Source: Saprospiraceae bacterium
GTDB taxonomy: Bacteria; Bacteroidota; Bacteroidia; Chitinophagales; Saprospiraceae
Direction: 5' to 3'
DNA length: 21,862 nucleotides
Assembly (NCBI GenBank): GCA_020849825.1
Contig: JADZFP010000503.1
Location: forward strand, 1-21,862
In this document: positions 1 through 6,800 of the stretch, in pieces
How the letters are laid out: every line of letters begins with the position of its first letter
Numbering within the stretch: the first letter of the stretch is position 1
Notes under the pieces: generated by a model
Told to the model about the DNA's origin: nothing
What the model saw: the letters and a program-made list of their open reading frames with translations, nothing else
Database searches by the model: none
Position numbers and translations under genes: made by a program

Positions 1-1
1 C

Positions 2-1141
2 GATTACCCGGCCGTGTCGCTCCGGGGTATCCCGCCTTTTGTCGCCGATGAATTTGCCTGGTGTGTGTTCAACGACGAAGGCGCAGGCGCCCCGCACGGC
101 ATTTCCGGCGCTTCGGGGATGAACATGGAAGTGCAGCTCACGGCCTGGGCTTTTAACTGCCCCGGCCAGTCGTCGATCAGCAACACCCTGTTTACTGCAC
201 ATAAAACCATTTACCGCGGATTTGAAGCCCTGGACTCCTGTTTTGTCGGCTTTTTTGTCGATCCGGATCTGGGCTGTTACTCCGATGATTTTTATGGCTG
301 CAACCCGGCTCTGAACATGTTTTACGCTTACAACGCCGACCAGATCGACGGCAATCCGGGTACCAGCTGTGGCGGTGTACCGACATTCAGCGGCGTACCG
401 CCCGTGCAATCGGTTACGTTTTTGAGCACTCCGATGGAAAAATTTATCGGGATCAACAACGCCGCCATCGGCACTTTGCCGCCGGGCACAACCGACCCTA
501 CTTTGCCCGCTGAATACTACCGCTACCTGACCGGCTCCTGGCGCGACGGATCGCCGATCACTTATGGGGGAAGCGGCTACCAGTCGGGCGGCGCAGCCAC
601 GGATTATATTTTCTCCGACGATCCCTCGCAGGCCAACGGCTGGAGTATGTGTACCGCCAACCTTCCCCTGGGCGACAGTCGTTGTCTGGGCGTGACCCAG
701 CCGGGTATCGTGGCGGATGAAAATTATGGCAAAATACTGCCGGGCCAGGTCGATGAATACGTGCTCGCCTGGACGGTGCACCCCAATCCCGACCTGCCCT
801 GCGGCCTGGGCAATACTTTCGCTGAAATCGCCCAGGTGCGGGCGGCTTACGAAAACGGATTCTCCGACATCTGCCTTTCCTCGAATACCGCGACGCCTGC
901 CGGGCAATCGGTCGGTGTATTCCCCAACCCCGCTCATTCGACCGTCACCCTTCAGTACGGCGACTGGCCGGTGCAGGAAATCCGGCTGTTCAACACCGAA
1001 GGCCGCCTGGTTCAAATGGTGCAGGTAAGGGATGCCGGGCAAACCGAACTCCGGATCGGAGATTTGCCCAATGGCTTGTATACCGCCCAAGTCCGCGGAG
1101 AAGGCGGCACGGCGGTGGTCAAAATCTCGGTTGTTCACTGA
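2..1141 (+). CDS. T9SS-exported protein, 3' part (5' end outside window)
   Basis: The reading frame is open to the left edge, so the true start lies outside the window and the GTG at 14 is only an internal codon. About 295 residues of unrecognised sequence, rich in Cys, Gly, Tyr and Trp, precede a typical T9SS type A sorting tail over the last 80 residues: a V-F-P-N-P motif, then the E-I-R-L-F-N-T-E-G-R-L strand, then D-L-P-N-G-L-Y and a final beta-strand. In this family the tail sends periplasmic cargo through the T9SS translocon to the cell surface or medium. The many cysteines fit an extracellular, disulfide-stabilised domain (inference). No catalytic motif was recognised, so the function of the body is unknown. 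The gene converges with the methyltransferase gene at 1332. Confidence 0.85.
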   Translation, partial: DYPAVSLRGIPPFVADEFAWCVFNDEGAGAPHGISGASGMNMEVQLTAWAFNCPGQSSISNTLFTAHKTIYRGFEALDSCFVGFFVDPDLGCYSDDFYGCNPALNMFYAYNADQIDGNPGTSCGGVPTFSGVPPVQSVTFLSTPMEKFIGINNAAIGTLPPGTTDPTLPAEYYRYLTGSWRDGSPITYGGSGYQSGGAATDYIFSDDPSQANGWSMCTANLPLGDSRCLGVTQPGIVADENYGKILPGQVDEYVLAWTVHPNPDLPCGLGNTFAEIAQVRAAYENGFSDICLSSNTATPAGQSVGVFPNPAHSTVTLQYGDWPVQEIRLFNTEGRLVQMVQVRDAGQTELRIGDLPNGLYTAQVRGEGGTAVVKISVVH

Positions 1142-1150
1142 GGATTTTAT

Positions 1151-1303
1151 TGCACGCGGAGGCACAGAGGCGCGGAGTTTTTGCTTGTCAGTTATGATTT
1201 TTCTTTTTGCGCGTTTTGCGTGAAACTCCCATCCCTCTGCGGCTCCGCGTGCATTAAAAAAACGCGTGGAAATCACAGTCGCCTTTGCGCGGCTTTGCGT
1301 GAA
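1151..1303. repeat. Imperfect inverted repeat in convergent gap
   Basis: The gap between the two convergent stop codons holds an inverted pair: 1151-1169 (begins tgcacgcgga) pairs with 1235-1253 (ends ccgcgtgca), with only a few mismatches. The string tgcgtgaaac also occurs twice, at 1217-1226 and 1294-1303. The sequence resembles the dispersed intergenic repeats common in Bacteroidetes and could help terminate both transcripts, but neither arm is followed by a clean T-run in the right place. I see no gene in this gap. Confidence 0.5.
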
Positions 1304-1331
1304 ACACTTGCCGCGCTCTCTGTGTGCAATG

Positions 1332-2096
1332 TTAGCCGGGCTGGACTTGTGAAACGTGTCGCCTCCGTCCCAGACGGACAAACACCGGAAACCAGATGTC
1401 CAGTTCTTTATCCTCGGGCCAGACAGCCGCTATTTCAGGCGTGAATAGCGCCACCGGGTCTTCCCCCCGGGCTTTCCGGTAGTGTTGCACCGCCGACCAG
1501 GTGCCCAGATAACCCAGAAAATGCGCCCGCGTCCAGCGGTACGGCATCCGAAATTCCGGGGCCCCGATTTCGGCGAAAGGGAACGGCATACTCCGGTAGG
1601 CTTCATCGACGTGCCGGCGTTCGGCATCCCAGTATGGCCCGACGACCTCGCTGTAAAAGCGATCGAGCTGCGTATCGACCGCCGGGTTTTCGGTGCGCAA
1701 CAGGCCATAGCCCCACAAAACCAGCAGTCCGCCAGGCGCCAAAACGCGCCGTACTTCGGCATAAAACCGCTCGAAGTCAAACCAGTGCGCCGCCTGCGCC
1801 ACCGTAATCAGATCGAAATACTGATCCGGAAAATCCGTCGATTCCGCCGCCCCGACAGCGTAGCGGATGTTGGGCTTCCGAATGGCGTGCTCCAGTTGTT
1901 GCGCGCTGATGTCGGTCGCCCGTACTTCCCCGAAATGATCGGCCAGCACGGCCGCTACCTGGCCGTTGCCTGTGGCGCAATCCCAGGCCCGGTGTCTGCC
2001 GGGCGTCAGGGAGAGGATGAAATCGTACAAGGCCGGCGGATAAATTGGCCGGAATTGGGCGTACTGCGCCGATTGTTGGGAAAAATTATCTTTCAT
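1332..2096 (-). CDS. Class I SAM-dependent methyltransferase
   Basis: A 254-residue Rossmann-fold methyltransferase. Motif I is W-D-C-A-T-G-N-G-Q-V-A (about 38-48), the acidic residue of motif II is D62, and motif IV lies in F-D-L-I-T-V-A-Q-A-A-H-W-F-D (about 94-107), followed by R-V-L-A-P-G-G-L-L. The A-Q-A-A-H-W-F-D string is typical of the Methyltransf_11 group that includes trans-aconitate/CRG1-like small-molecule methyltransferases; the substrate cannot be told from sequence. I chose the ATG at 2096 over the in-frame TTG at 2108, because N-terminal M-K-D-N-F-S then leads straight into the fold. This start lies inside the 3' end of the 55-codon gene upstream (11-bp overlap), which suggests translational coupling. 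Confidence 0.88.
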   Translation of the reverse strand: MKDNFSQQSAQYAQFRPIYPPALYDFILSLTPGRHRAWDCATGNGQVAAVLADHFGEVRATDISAQQLEHAIRKPNIRYAVGAAESTDFPDQYFDLITVAQAAHWFDFERFYAEVRRVLAPGGLLVLWGYGLLRTENPAVDTQLDRFYSEVVGPYWDAERRHVDEAYRSMPFPFAEIGAPEFRMPYRWTRAHFLGYLGTWSAVQHYRKARGEDPVALFTPEIAAVWPEDKELDIWFPVFVRLGRRRHVSQVQPG

Positions 2097-2253
2097 GGTG
2101 TTTGCCAATACGTTTAATCAGCCATTTCCACAAGGCTCCGTACCGCTCGCTCCACCTTACCCTGCGGCCGCTGAGGCAATGCCGGGGAAAGTACCAGGCC
2201 CAAAGAACGGCATGTCCTGAGAACAACAAAACGATCACGACCAATACAATCAT
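2086..2253 (-). CDS. Small single-span membrane protein, 55 aa
   Basis: A short frame with a convincing layout. Its ATG (2253-2251) overlaps the TGA of the upstream 107-codon gene (2252-2250) as ATGA, and its TAA (2088-2086) lies 8 bp inside the methyltransferase gene. The peptide starts M-I-V-L-V-V-I-V-L-L-F-S-G, a hydrophobic helix of about 20 residues, then has a Trp/Arg/Lys-rich tail ending K-R-I-G-K-H-H-E-R. This predicts one membrane span with a basic cytosolic tail. No family was recognised. The overlaps on both sides are the main support; codon statistics of such a short gene are weak evidence. Confidence 0.6.
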   Translation of the reverse strand: MIVLVVIVLLFSGHAVLWAWYFPRHCLSGRRVRWSERYGALWKWLIKRIGKHHER

Positions 2254-2573
2254 GCCGGCGGCTTTTTTTTATCAAACCAGTTGTTTTCCAGCAAGTACCA
2301 ACCCAGCGCCAGCGGCGACAAACCCGCCCCGCACCAGCCCAGCGCTACGCCGTGTCGAGCGTTCAAAATTGCCGCCCAGGCGTACCAAACGGAGGGGATC
2401 AATACCACCGGCGCGATAAACAGCGCCGCGACAAAACACCATTTCCCCGGCGAATGCTCCGAACCCGGCGCGTCCATGGCCATGGGCGCAAAAAGCGCCA
2501 GATAGATGCTGACGGGCGCCATCAGCGTACACAGTACAGCAAGGAGTACAGCCGTAATCGACAGGAGAATCAT
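2250..2573 (-). CDS. Small integral membrane protein, 107 aa, unknown
   Basis: The protein has three hydrophobic segments (about residues 2-30, 46-72 and 79-96) and a basic tail ending D-K-K-K-P-P-A, so it is probably a three-span inner-membrane protein. I recognise no family. The ATG at 2573 lies 3 bp after the TGA of the 87-codon gene, and its own stop overlaps the next ATG, so it sits inside a tightly packed operon. A second frame on the same strand (2272-2580) is also open but gives low-complexity Gly/Ala/Arg-rich sequence and is taken to be a shadow. Confidence 0.65.
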   Translation of the reverse strand: MILLSITAVLLAVLCTLMAPVSIYLALFAPMAMDAPGSEHSPGKWCFVAALFIAPVVLIPSVWYAWAAILNARHGVALGWCGAGLSPLALGWYLLENNWFDKKKPPA

Positions 2574-2576
2574 GGT

Positions 2577-2840
2577 TCAACGTTCGTCGCCGAATTTACA
2601 GGCCAGTACATGCCCCGTTGCCGGATCGAAGTATTCCGATTTCCAGTAGTGCGGGTCGTCGATCTCGCGGTATTCGAGCGATGCAGCCGGATAATCGCCC
2701 TTGAAAGGCTGCCCAAGAAAAACCAGAACGGTACGCGCTTCGGGCCAGCCCCGCGCAATTTCGACAATCCGGTTGCCCCTGTTCGTTTCTTCGAGGGCAA
2801 TACGGGCAAGCGGGCGGCTGAAATCTTCGGGCAGGTTCAT
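2577..2840 (-). CDS. Small soluble protein, 87 aa, unknown
   Basis: The protein begins M-N-L-P-E-D-F-S-R-P and has a mixed hydrophobic/charged composition typical of a small folded domain, with a conserved-looking end D-P-H-Y-W-K-S-E-Y-F-D-P followed by A-T-G-H-V-L-A-C-K-F. It has no signal peptide or membrane segment, so it is probably cytoplasmic. It lies 85 bp downstream of the trmB stop and 3 bp upstream of the next small gene on the same strand, so it probably belongs to the trmB transcript or starts from a promoter in that gap. Function unknown. Confidence 0.65.
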   Translation of the reverse strand: MNLPEDFSRPLARIALEETNRGNRIVEIARGWPEARTVLVFLGQPFKGDYPAASLEYREIDDPHYWKSEYFDPATGHVLACKFGDER

Positions 2841-2925
2841 AGCTCAAAGATCGGCCGGTGCAGGGCGGGGGTCGTGAAAACCTGACGAAAGGTCCAGATC
2901 AATTGATCACCGGCCAAACAGGCTG

Positions 2926-3618
2926 TCAGCTGATGCGATACCGCACGTATTTGATGGTTTTGCCCGCTGCCAGGTGCATGGATTCGTAAAGCGTCTGGAT
3001 TTCCAGTTCGGGGAAAGCGAGCGTTCCGGCGTAGATGTCGTCGTTGTGGTACAGCAGTTCGCAGCGCGGGTCGGCGGCTATGGTGTCGAGTGTGAAGCGG
3101 TAAAAATCCGGGTCGTCGTGTTTGAGGTGTACAAGTCCGCCGGGGGCCAGTATTTGCCGGTATTTTTCATGAAAAAAAGCGGACGTAAGCCGCCTGTTTT
3201 CCTTGCTTGCCCGCGGGAATGGGTCGGGGAAGGTGATCCATATCTCGGCCACCTCTCCCGGCGCAAAAAAATGTTCGATCACTTCGATGCGGGTGCGCAA
3301 AAAGCCGGCGTTGCCCATATTTTGTTCCAGGGCCTCCCGGGCGCCTTTCCAGAGGCGGTTGCCCTTCACGTCGACCCCGATAAAATTGCGATCGGGGAAA
3401 CGCCGGGCGAGCCCGACCGTGTATTCGCCGCCGCCGCAGGCCAGTTCGAGGGTGATGGGCAGCTCGTTGTGAAAATGCGCTTCCTGCCAGCGCCCTTTCA
3501 GTTCGACGGGTTGCATGCCTGCCCCCACCAGCGAGGGCTGTTGCACGTTGTAGCACTCGTACACGTTGGGAAACGACAGGATTTCAGCGAATTTGCGGAG
3601 TTTGTTCTTGCGAGCCAT
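2926..3618 (-). CDS. trmB: tRNA (guanine-N7-)-methyltransferase TrmB
   Basis: TrmB makes m7G at position 46 of tRNA variable loops, using SAM, in the cytosol. The 230-residue protein shows the family signatures in order: an N-terminal M-A-R-K-N-K-L-R-K-F start typical of Bacteroidetes TrmB, motif I L-E-L-A-C-G-G-G-E-Y-T (57-67), the acidic residue of the SAM site in G-V-D-V-K-G-N-R (D83), and the family hallmark E-I-W-I-T-F-P-D-P (125-133), continued by F-P-R where P-W-P-K is more usual. R-Y-R at the end is also usual. I chose the ATG at 3618 over the in-frame TTG at 3690, because the extra 24 residues do not belong to the family and run through an intergenic hairpin. The gene heads a run of small genes on the same strand. 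Confidence 0.93.
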   Translation of the reverse strand: MARKNKLRKFAEILSFPNVYECYNVQQPSLVGAGMQPVELKGRWQEAHFHNELPITLELACGGGEYTVGLARRFPDRNFIGVDVKGNRLWKGAREALEQNMGNAGFLRTRIEVIEHFFAPGEVAEIWITFPDPFPRASKENRRLTSAFFHEKYRQILAPGGLVHLKHDDPDFYRFTLDTIAADPRCELLYHNDDIYAGTLAFPELEIQTLYESMHLAAGKTIKYVRYRIS

Positions 3619-3660
3619 AAGGAATAAAAACGGGGCGCAAAAGTCAGCAAATTCCGTTAG

Positions 3661-3707
3661 AGCATGTTTGGGATTTTCTGCCGGCGGCAAAAAATCCCAA
3701 ACATGCT
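3661..3707 (-). terminator. 17-bp perfect hairpin between lipoprotein gene and trmB
   Basis: Bases 3661-3677 and 3691-3707 are exact reverse complements (17 bp). Inside them lies a further 4-bp stem, 3679-3682 with 3686-3689. On the minus strand the structure begins 11 bp after the stop of the lipoprotein gene (3718) and ends 43 bp before the trmB ATG. Position and symmetry suggest a transcription terminator or a dispersed palindromic repeat. It has no clear T-run on the exit side, so a classical rho-independent terminator is uncertain. Confidence 0.5.
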
Positions 3708-3717
3708 ATTAATCCCC

Positions 3718-4497
3718 TTAATATTCATATCGTCCTGTAAACTGGCCATTGGGTCGGGTCTCGTATTTGACCGTGGGCAGGCCGTTGGCGCCGTATTCGT
3801 AGCGATAGGTGGTCGTCTGGGTATCGTTGTCGGGCGTGTAGTACAGCATTTTGCCGGGGTTGTTCTTGTGGAACGCATAGGTCGGCAAATAAGGGTACTG
3901 CGTCGTCCAGCCGGCCGGATTGACTTTTTGGTCAAAGTCGAGGTACTCGATCGTATTGAGCAAAAGATACTCGCCACCCGGCTCTTCGCGCAAAATCTCC
4001 TGTTTGACCAGGTTGCCCCGCGCATCGTAGGTAAACTGATATTTGTACGTTGTCGGCAATTCGCCCGGCCCATTGGCGTACTCGCGTATCTGGCCAATTA
4101 TCCGGCCCTGGTTGTACAGGTAGGTGATGATGTTCAACACAGCGCCGCCGGGCGCCAGTTCTTCTACTTTTTCAATCAGGTTGTCGTTGTAAAAATAATT
4201 GGCCTTGAACCCGCCGGTAGAACTGACCTGCGTGATCCGGCCCTGCGCGTCGTAACTGAACTGATCGATCAGCAGTCGGATCGCCGACGGATCGCCGGCC
4301 AGGTACTGCCACTGGTTGCGCAGTTCGGCCAGCTGGCCTTTTTCATTGTAAATAAAGCGCAGATGGTCGTTGTCCGACCATTTGATCTGGCTGATGGCCG
4401 GAAGTTGGGGCTGAACGACGGGGTCGTCAGACTCGTCTTTTTTGCAGGCGGAAAGGCTGAGCAGCAGGAGGCTACCCAGGAAAAGCAATTGTTTCAT
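3718..4497 (-). CDS. Lipoprotein with YD-like beta-strand repeats
   Basis: A 259-residue protein. A hydrophobic signal peptide ends in L-S-L-S-A-C (Cys18) followed by K-K-D, a clear lipobox, so it is probably anchored in the outer membrane or periplasmically. The body consists of short beta-hairpin repeats with the YD-repeat look: F-I-Y-N-E-K-G-Q-L, F-S-Y-D-A-Q-G-R-I, F-T-Y-D-A-R-G-N-L and Y-R-Y-E-Y-G-A-N-G-L-P. YD repeats are known from Rhs/teneurin shells, but this protein is far too short to be an Rhs toxin and has no C-terminal toxin domain, so it is better read as a small Bacteroidetes surface lipoprotein. It lies 22 bp downstream of the lipoprotein gene at 4520 and is probably co-transcribed with it. 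Function unknown. Confidence 0.8.
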   Translation of the reverse strand: MKQLLFLGSLLLLSLSACKKDESDDPVVQPQLPAISQIKWSDNDHLRFIYNEKGQLAELRNQWQYLAGDPSAIRLLIDQFSYDAQGRITQVSSTGGFKANYFYNDNLIEKVEELAPGGAVLNIITYLYNQGRIIGQIREYANGPGELPTTYKYQFTYDARGNLVKQEILREEPGGEYLLLNTIEYLDFDQKVNPAGWTTQYPYLPTYAFHKNNPGKMLYYTPDNDTQTTTYRYEYGANGLPTVKYETRPNGQFTGRYEY

Positions 4498-4519
4498 AGC
4501 TGAATTTTTTTAGAATGAT

Positions 4520-5254
4520 TTACTGTACAGGGCTCATGTCGACCCCTTCCACGTCGGTGCGCAACAACAATCCGGTCGCGATGGCGGCCACCACGGTGCG
4601 GGTTTCGGCGTCGAGGCTTTCGTCGATCCAGACAGTGCCCTTGTTAACTGTCGATACGGCGCCGATTACCTGGCCGTCGAGATGAAACTCATGACCATAC
4701 ACGGCCAGTGATTTCATCCAGTCGGGCTGGCCTTGCAGGCCCCGGATCGGCGTGATGTCGATGCGGCGTGCGCCGTTTTGGGCAAAACCGGCCGATTCCT
4801 GTTCGCGCATGAAGTCTCCGTTGGGGTTGTGGAGAATGAAATCCCAGCCCGGGCGCCCTTCACCGAAATTGATATTTCCGGCAAAAAAGTTTTTATAATC
4901 GAGTGGAATGCTGAAAAACTCGGATGCCCACTGGATTTCGGTGCTTTTGAATTTGCTGACGCAGAATACATCTGCCTGCAAACCGGCCGCGCCGTGCTGA
5001 ACGTAACTGATCTTCTCCTTGGCGCCCCGGAAGCGTACGAAAAATGGAATGTCGTAACCTTTCGTCCAGCCCCGGCGCACCGGCTCGGTACGGTAATCGC
5101 CGTAGCGGATCACCTGACCGATCATCAGGCCGTTGCGGCCTTTTACAGTCATGGCTTTGGCATCGAGGCGGGGGTTGACGGCAACTTGAGCCGTTCGGCA
5201 GGCCATCAGGCTCGTCAGGGCGAGCAGGGCGATGAAAAAGAGACGGGAGAACAT
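4520..5254 (-). CDS. Lipoprotein, unknown function
   Basis: A 244-residue protein with a signal peptide ending L-T-S-L-M-A-C (Cys19), a good lipobox. Arg rather than Asp follows the Cys, so nothing suggests inner-membrane retention. The remainder is soluble, with mixed beta-rich sequence including M-I-G-Q-V-I-R-Y-G-D-Y, F-F-V-R-F-R-G-A-K-E-K and W-D-F-I-L-H-N-P-N-G-D-F, then a C-terminal hydrophobic stretch T-V-V-A-A-I-A-T-G-L-L-L. I do not recognise a family. It is followed after 22 bp by a second lipoprotein gene. The ATG at 5254 is the only start compatible with the signal peptide. Just upstream lies a short tandem repeat (5282-5308). Confidence 0.78.
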   Translation of the reverse strand: MFSRLFFIALLALTSLMACRTAQVAVNPRLDAKAMTVKGRNGLMIGQVIRYGDYRTEPVRRGWTKGYDIPFFVRFRGAKEKISYVQHGAAGLQADVFCVSKFKSTEIQWASEFFSIPLDYKNFFAGNINFGEGRPGWDFILHNPNGDFMREQESAGFAQNGARRIDITPIRGLQGQPDWMKSLAVYGHEFHLDGQVIGAVSTVNKGTVWIDESLDAETRTVVAAIATGLLLRTDVEGVDMSPVQ

Positions 5255-5281
5255 AGCTTATATAGTTGATGAAAGTTTATG

Positions 5282-5308
5282 AGGTTGATGGGGTTGATGG
5301 GGTTGATG
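5282..5308. repeat. 9-bp tandem repeat (ggggttgat type), 3 copies
   Basis: Three near-identical 9-bp units built on ggttgatg lie 28-54 bp upstream of the lipoprotein ATG at 5254. More degenerate gttgatg and gtttatg copies continue toward the gene. It resembles the longer arrays at 11871 and 16086, which also abut minus-strand start codons. Confidence 0.7.
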
Positions 5309-5319
5309 TTTTTCAGATA

Positions 5320-5354
5320 GTAACATGGGACGGCATAAACCGTCCCGATGTTAC
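5320..5354 (-). terminator. Hairpin downstream of the T9SS YD-like gene
   Basis: A strong stem: gtaacat plus gggacgg (5320-5333) pairs with ccgtccc plus atgttac (5340-5354), with a one-base bulge at 5347 and a six-base loop. On the minus strand it lies 56 bp after the stop at 5411 and before the next lipoprotein gene, so it is the likely end of the sigma-factor/YD-protein transcript. A short run of A (T on plus at 5309-5313) follows after a few bases. Confidence 0.55.
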
Positions 5355-5410
5355 AAGTAGTATGAAAAACGATTACTCTTTGCGTCAGGTCACGGATTGG
5401 GGATGGCCTG

Positions 5411-6775
5411 TTATTGTTTCACAACTTTGCCCAGGTAATAACCCTGGGTATCACGGGCGCTGATCGAATAGATACCGGCCGGCAATGCGCTCAAATCGAG
5501 CATTTGACCCGGCTGCAAGATGACCGACTGCATCAGTTGTCCCGACAGGCTGAAGACCTGAATACCGGTTTCTTCCCCGACGGAAAGCCGCACGAGTCCC
5601 TGTGTCGGGTTGGGCGATACGCTCAGCTGTTGTACCGGTTCGGGGGTAGGATCGAGGGCGGTGGAGCCGCTTGAATAGTAGTAGTATTTCTTGTCGGAGA
5701 GGAAATAGGTCTCCGATGCGCTGTCCCAGATAAACAAGGTCTCCAGAGCAAGGTCGGCGCCTTCCACGTATTCGAAATTGACCAGTTCGCGCTCTTCCGG
5801 GTCGGATTGATGGAAAAAGCGGGTTTCTCTGGCGACGACGCGCTGCTGGTTGTCGTAGTTGTAGGTAATGCTTTCCGTTTGAATCCAGTTTTGCTGGGCG
5901 CCGTTCCATTCGTAGCTGTTCACCTGAGCCTCGTTGCCGAATACGGTGTAGGCATAGGTCACCTGGCTTTGGGGCTGGTATACGCCGAAATCATCGAGCG
6001 ACAGCGCGGTAACGGTCATCAGCTGGTTGTTTTGGTTGTAGGTCATTTCGCGGCGGCCGGCGGGAAATTCATCCTGGCCCAGCAGGGCGAATGATTCGAT
6101 CAGGGTGTTGTTGCCAAAATCGTCGTAGGTGAATACATCGCGGAACAGCAAAAAGTCGCCGAGAATGTTGAGCCGCGTGAGGCTTTCGAGCAGTTGTTCC
6201 TGGTCGTCGTACGTATTCCAGATGGTGATCAGTTCCACCCAATCGTTGGTTTCGACCGACCAATAGGTGGTGAAGGCGGAGTCGATCAGTTCGGGAGAGT
6301 CGCCTCGCGGATAGATTTCCAGGCGCGAATCGGGTCGGAAATCATGGGTAAGCGGGTCGAACAATTCGGCAAAAACCTCTACGAGACGGCCCTGGTCGTC
6401 GGAATACTGCGTGCTCCGGTTGAGCGTGATCCAGGCGCCTCCGTCGTACTGATACTCGGTTGCGACGCTGACGAGCGGGTCGGGGTACTGGTACACGGTT
6501 CGGAACAGGGGCGTGGAATCCGGCGTGCCGTTAAGATCGTAACCATAAAAGGTCTTGGTCGAATCGAGTCGCAGTTCGGCAGCGCGGCTGACGGCCGGAG
6601 CGGTCGTGCCGGCGCGGACCGGCAGCTCGAAACCGGCGCGTTGCAGGGCTTTGACCAGGGTGTAAGTGAGATTTTCGGCCGCGGGCAAAGCGCTTGGAGG
6701 CAACTGTTTTTGAGCCATGGCCAGGGTATTCGAAAGGGCGGCGCACAGCAGGAAAAGAAAGACTTTGTTTTTCAT
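5411..6775 (-). CDS. T9SS-exported protein with YD-like repeats
   Basis: A 454-residue secreted protein. The signal peptide is M-K-N-K-V-F-L-F-L-L-C-A-A-L, cut near A-M-A-Q. The body (about 90-360) contains many beta-hairpin repeats such as T-E-Y-Q-Y-D-G-G, F-T-Y-D-D-F-G-N-N, M-T-Y-N-Q-N-N-Q-L and I-T-Y-N-Y-D-N-Q-Q-R-V. The last 75 residues are a T9SS type A sorting tail (S-V-S-P-N-P-T-Q-G, then I-Q-V-F-S-L-S-G-Q-L, then L-P-A-G-I-Y). It would cross the outer membrane through SprA-type T9SS. Its ATG lies 25 bp after the stop of the ECF sigma gene, so the two are probably co-transcribed. The repeats resemble those of the small lipoprotein at 3718. No enzymatic motif is visible; an adhesive or structural surface role is an inference. 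Confidence 0.85.
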   Translation of the reverse strand: MKNKVFLFLLCAALSNTLAMAQKQLPPSALPAAENLTYTLVKALQRAGFELPVRAGTTAPAVSRAAELRLDSTKTFYGYDLNGTPDSTPLFRTVYQYPDPLVSVATEYQYDGGAWITLNRSTQYSDDQGRLVEVFAELFDPLTHDFRPDSRLEIYPRGDSPELIDSAFTTYWSVETNDWVELITIWNTYDDQEQLLESLTRLNILGDFLLFRDVFTYDDFGNNTLIESFALLGQDEFPAGRREMTYNQNNQLMTVTALSLDDFGVYQPQSQVTYAYTVFGNEAQVNSYEWNGAQQNWIQTESITYNYDNQQRVVARETRFFHQSDPEERELVNFEYVEGADLALETLFIWDSASETYFLSDKKYYYYSSGSTALDPTPEPVQQLSVSPNPTQGLVRLSVGEETGIQVFSLSGQLMQSVILQPGQMLDLSALPAGIYSISARDTQGYYLGKVVKQ

Positions 6776-6800
6776 AACTTATGATAAATGAATTGACACG

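Noticed and set aside
2897..2908. Palindrome gatcaattgatc between trmB and the 87-codon gene
   Set aside because: Only 12 bp, AT-centred and without a T-run; the wider 8-bp inverted pair around it (2853-2860 with 2908-2915) leaves a 47-base loop, too weak to call a terminator or operator.
5266..5463. 65-codon plus-strand frame starting in the gttgatg repeats
   Set aside because: The product is a translation of the repeat and the terminator hairpin, and it runs into the antisense of the T9SS gene.
3718..6775. Rhs/polymorphic toxin locus suggested by YD-like repeats
   Set aside because: Both proteins are short, have no RHS core domain or variable C-terminal toxin, and no immunity gene follows. 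One has a T9SS tail and the other a lipobox.
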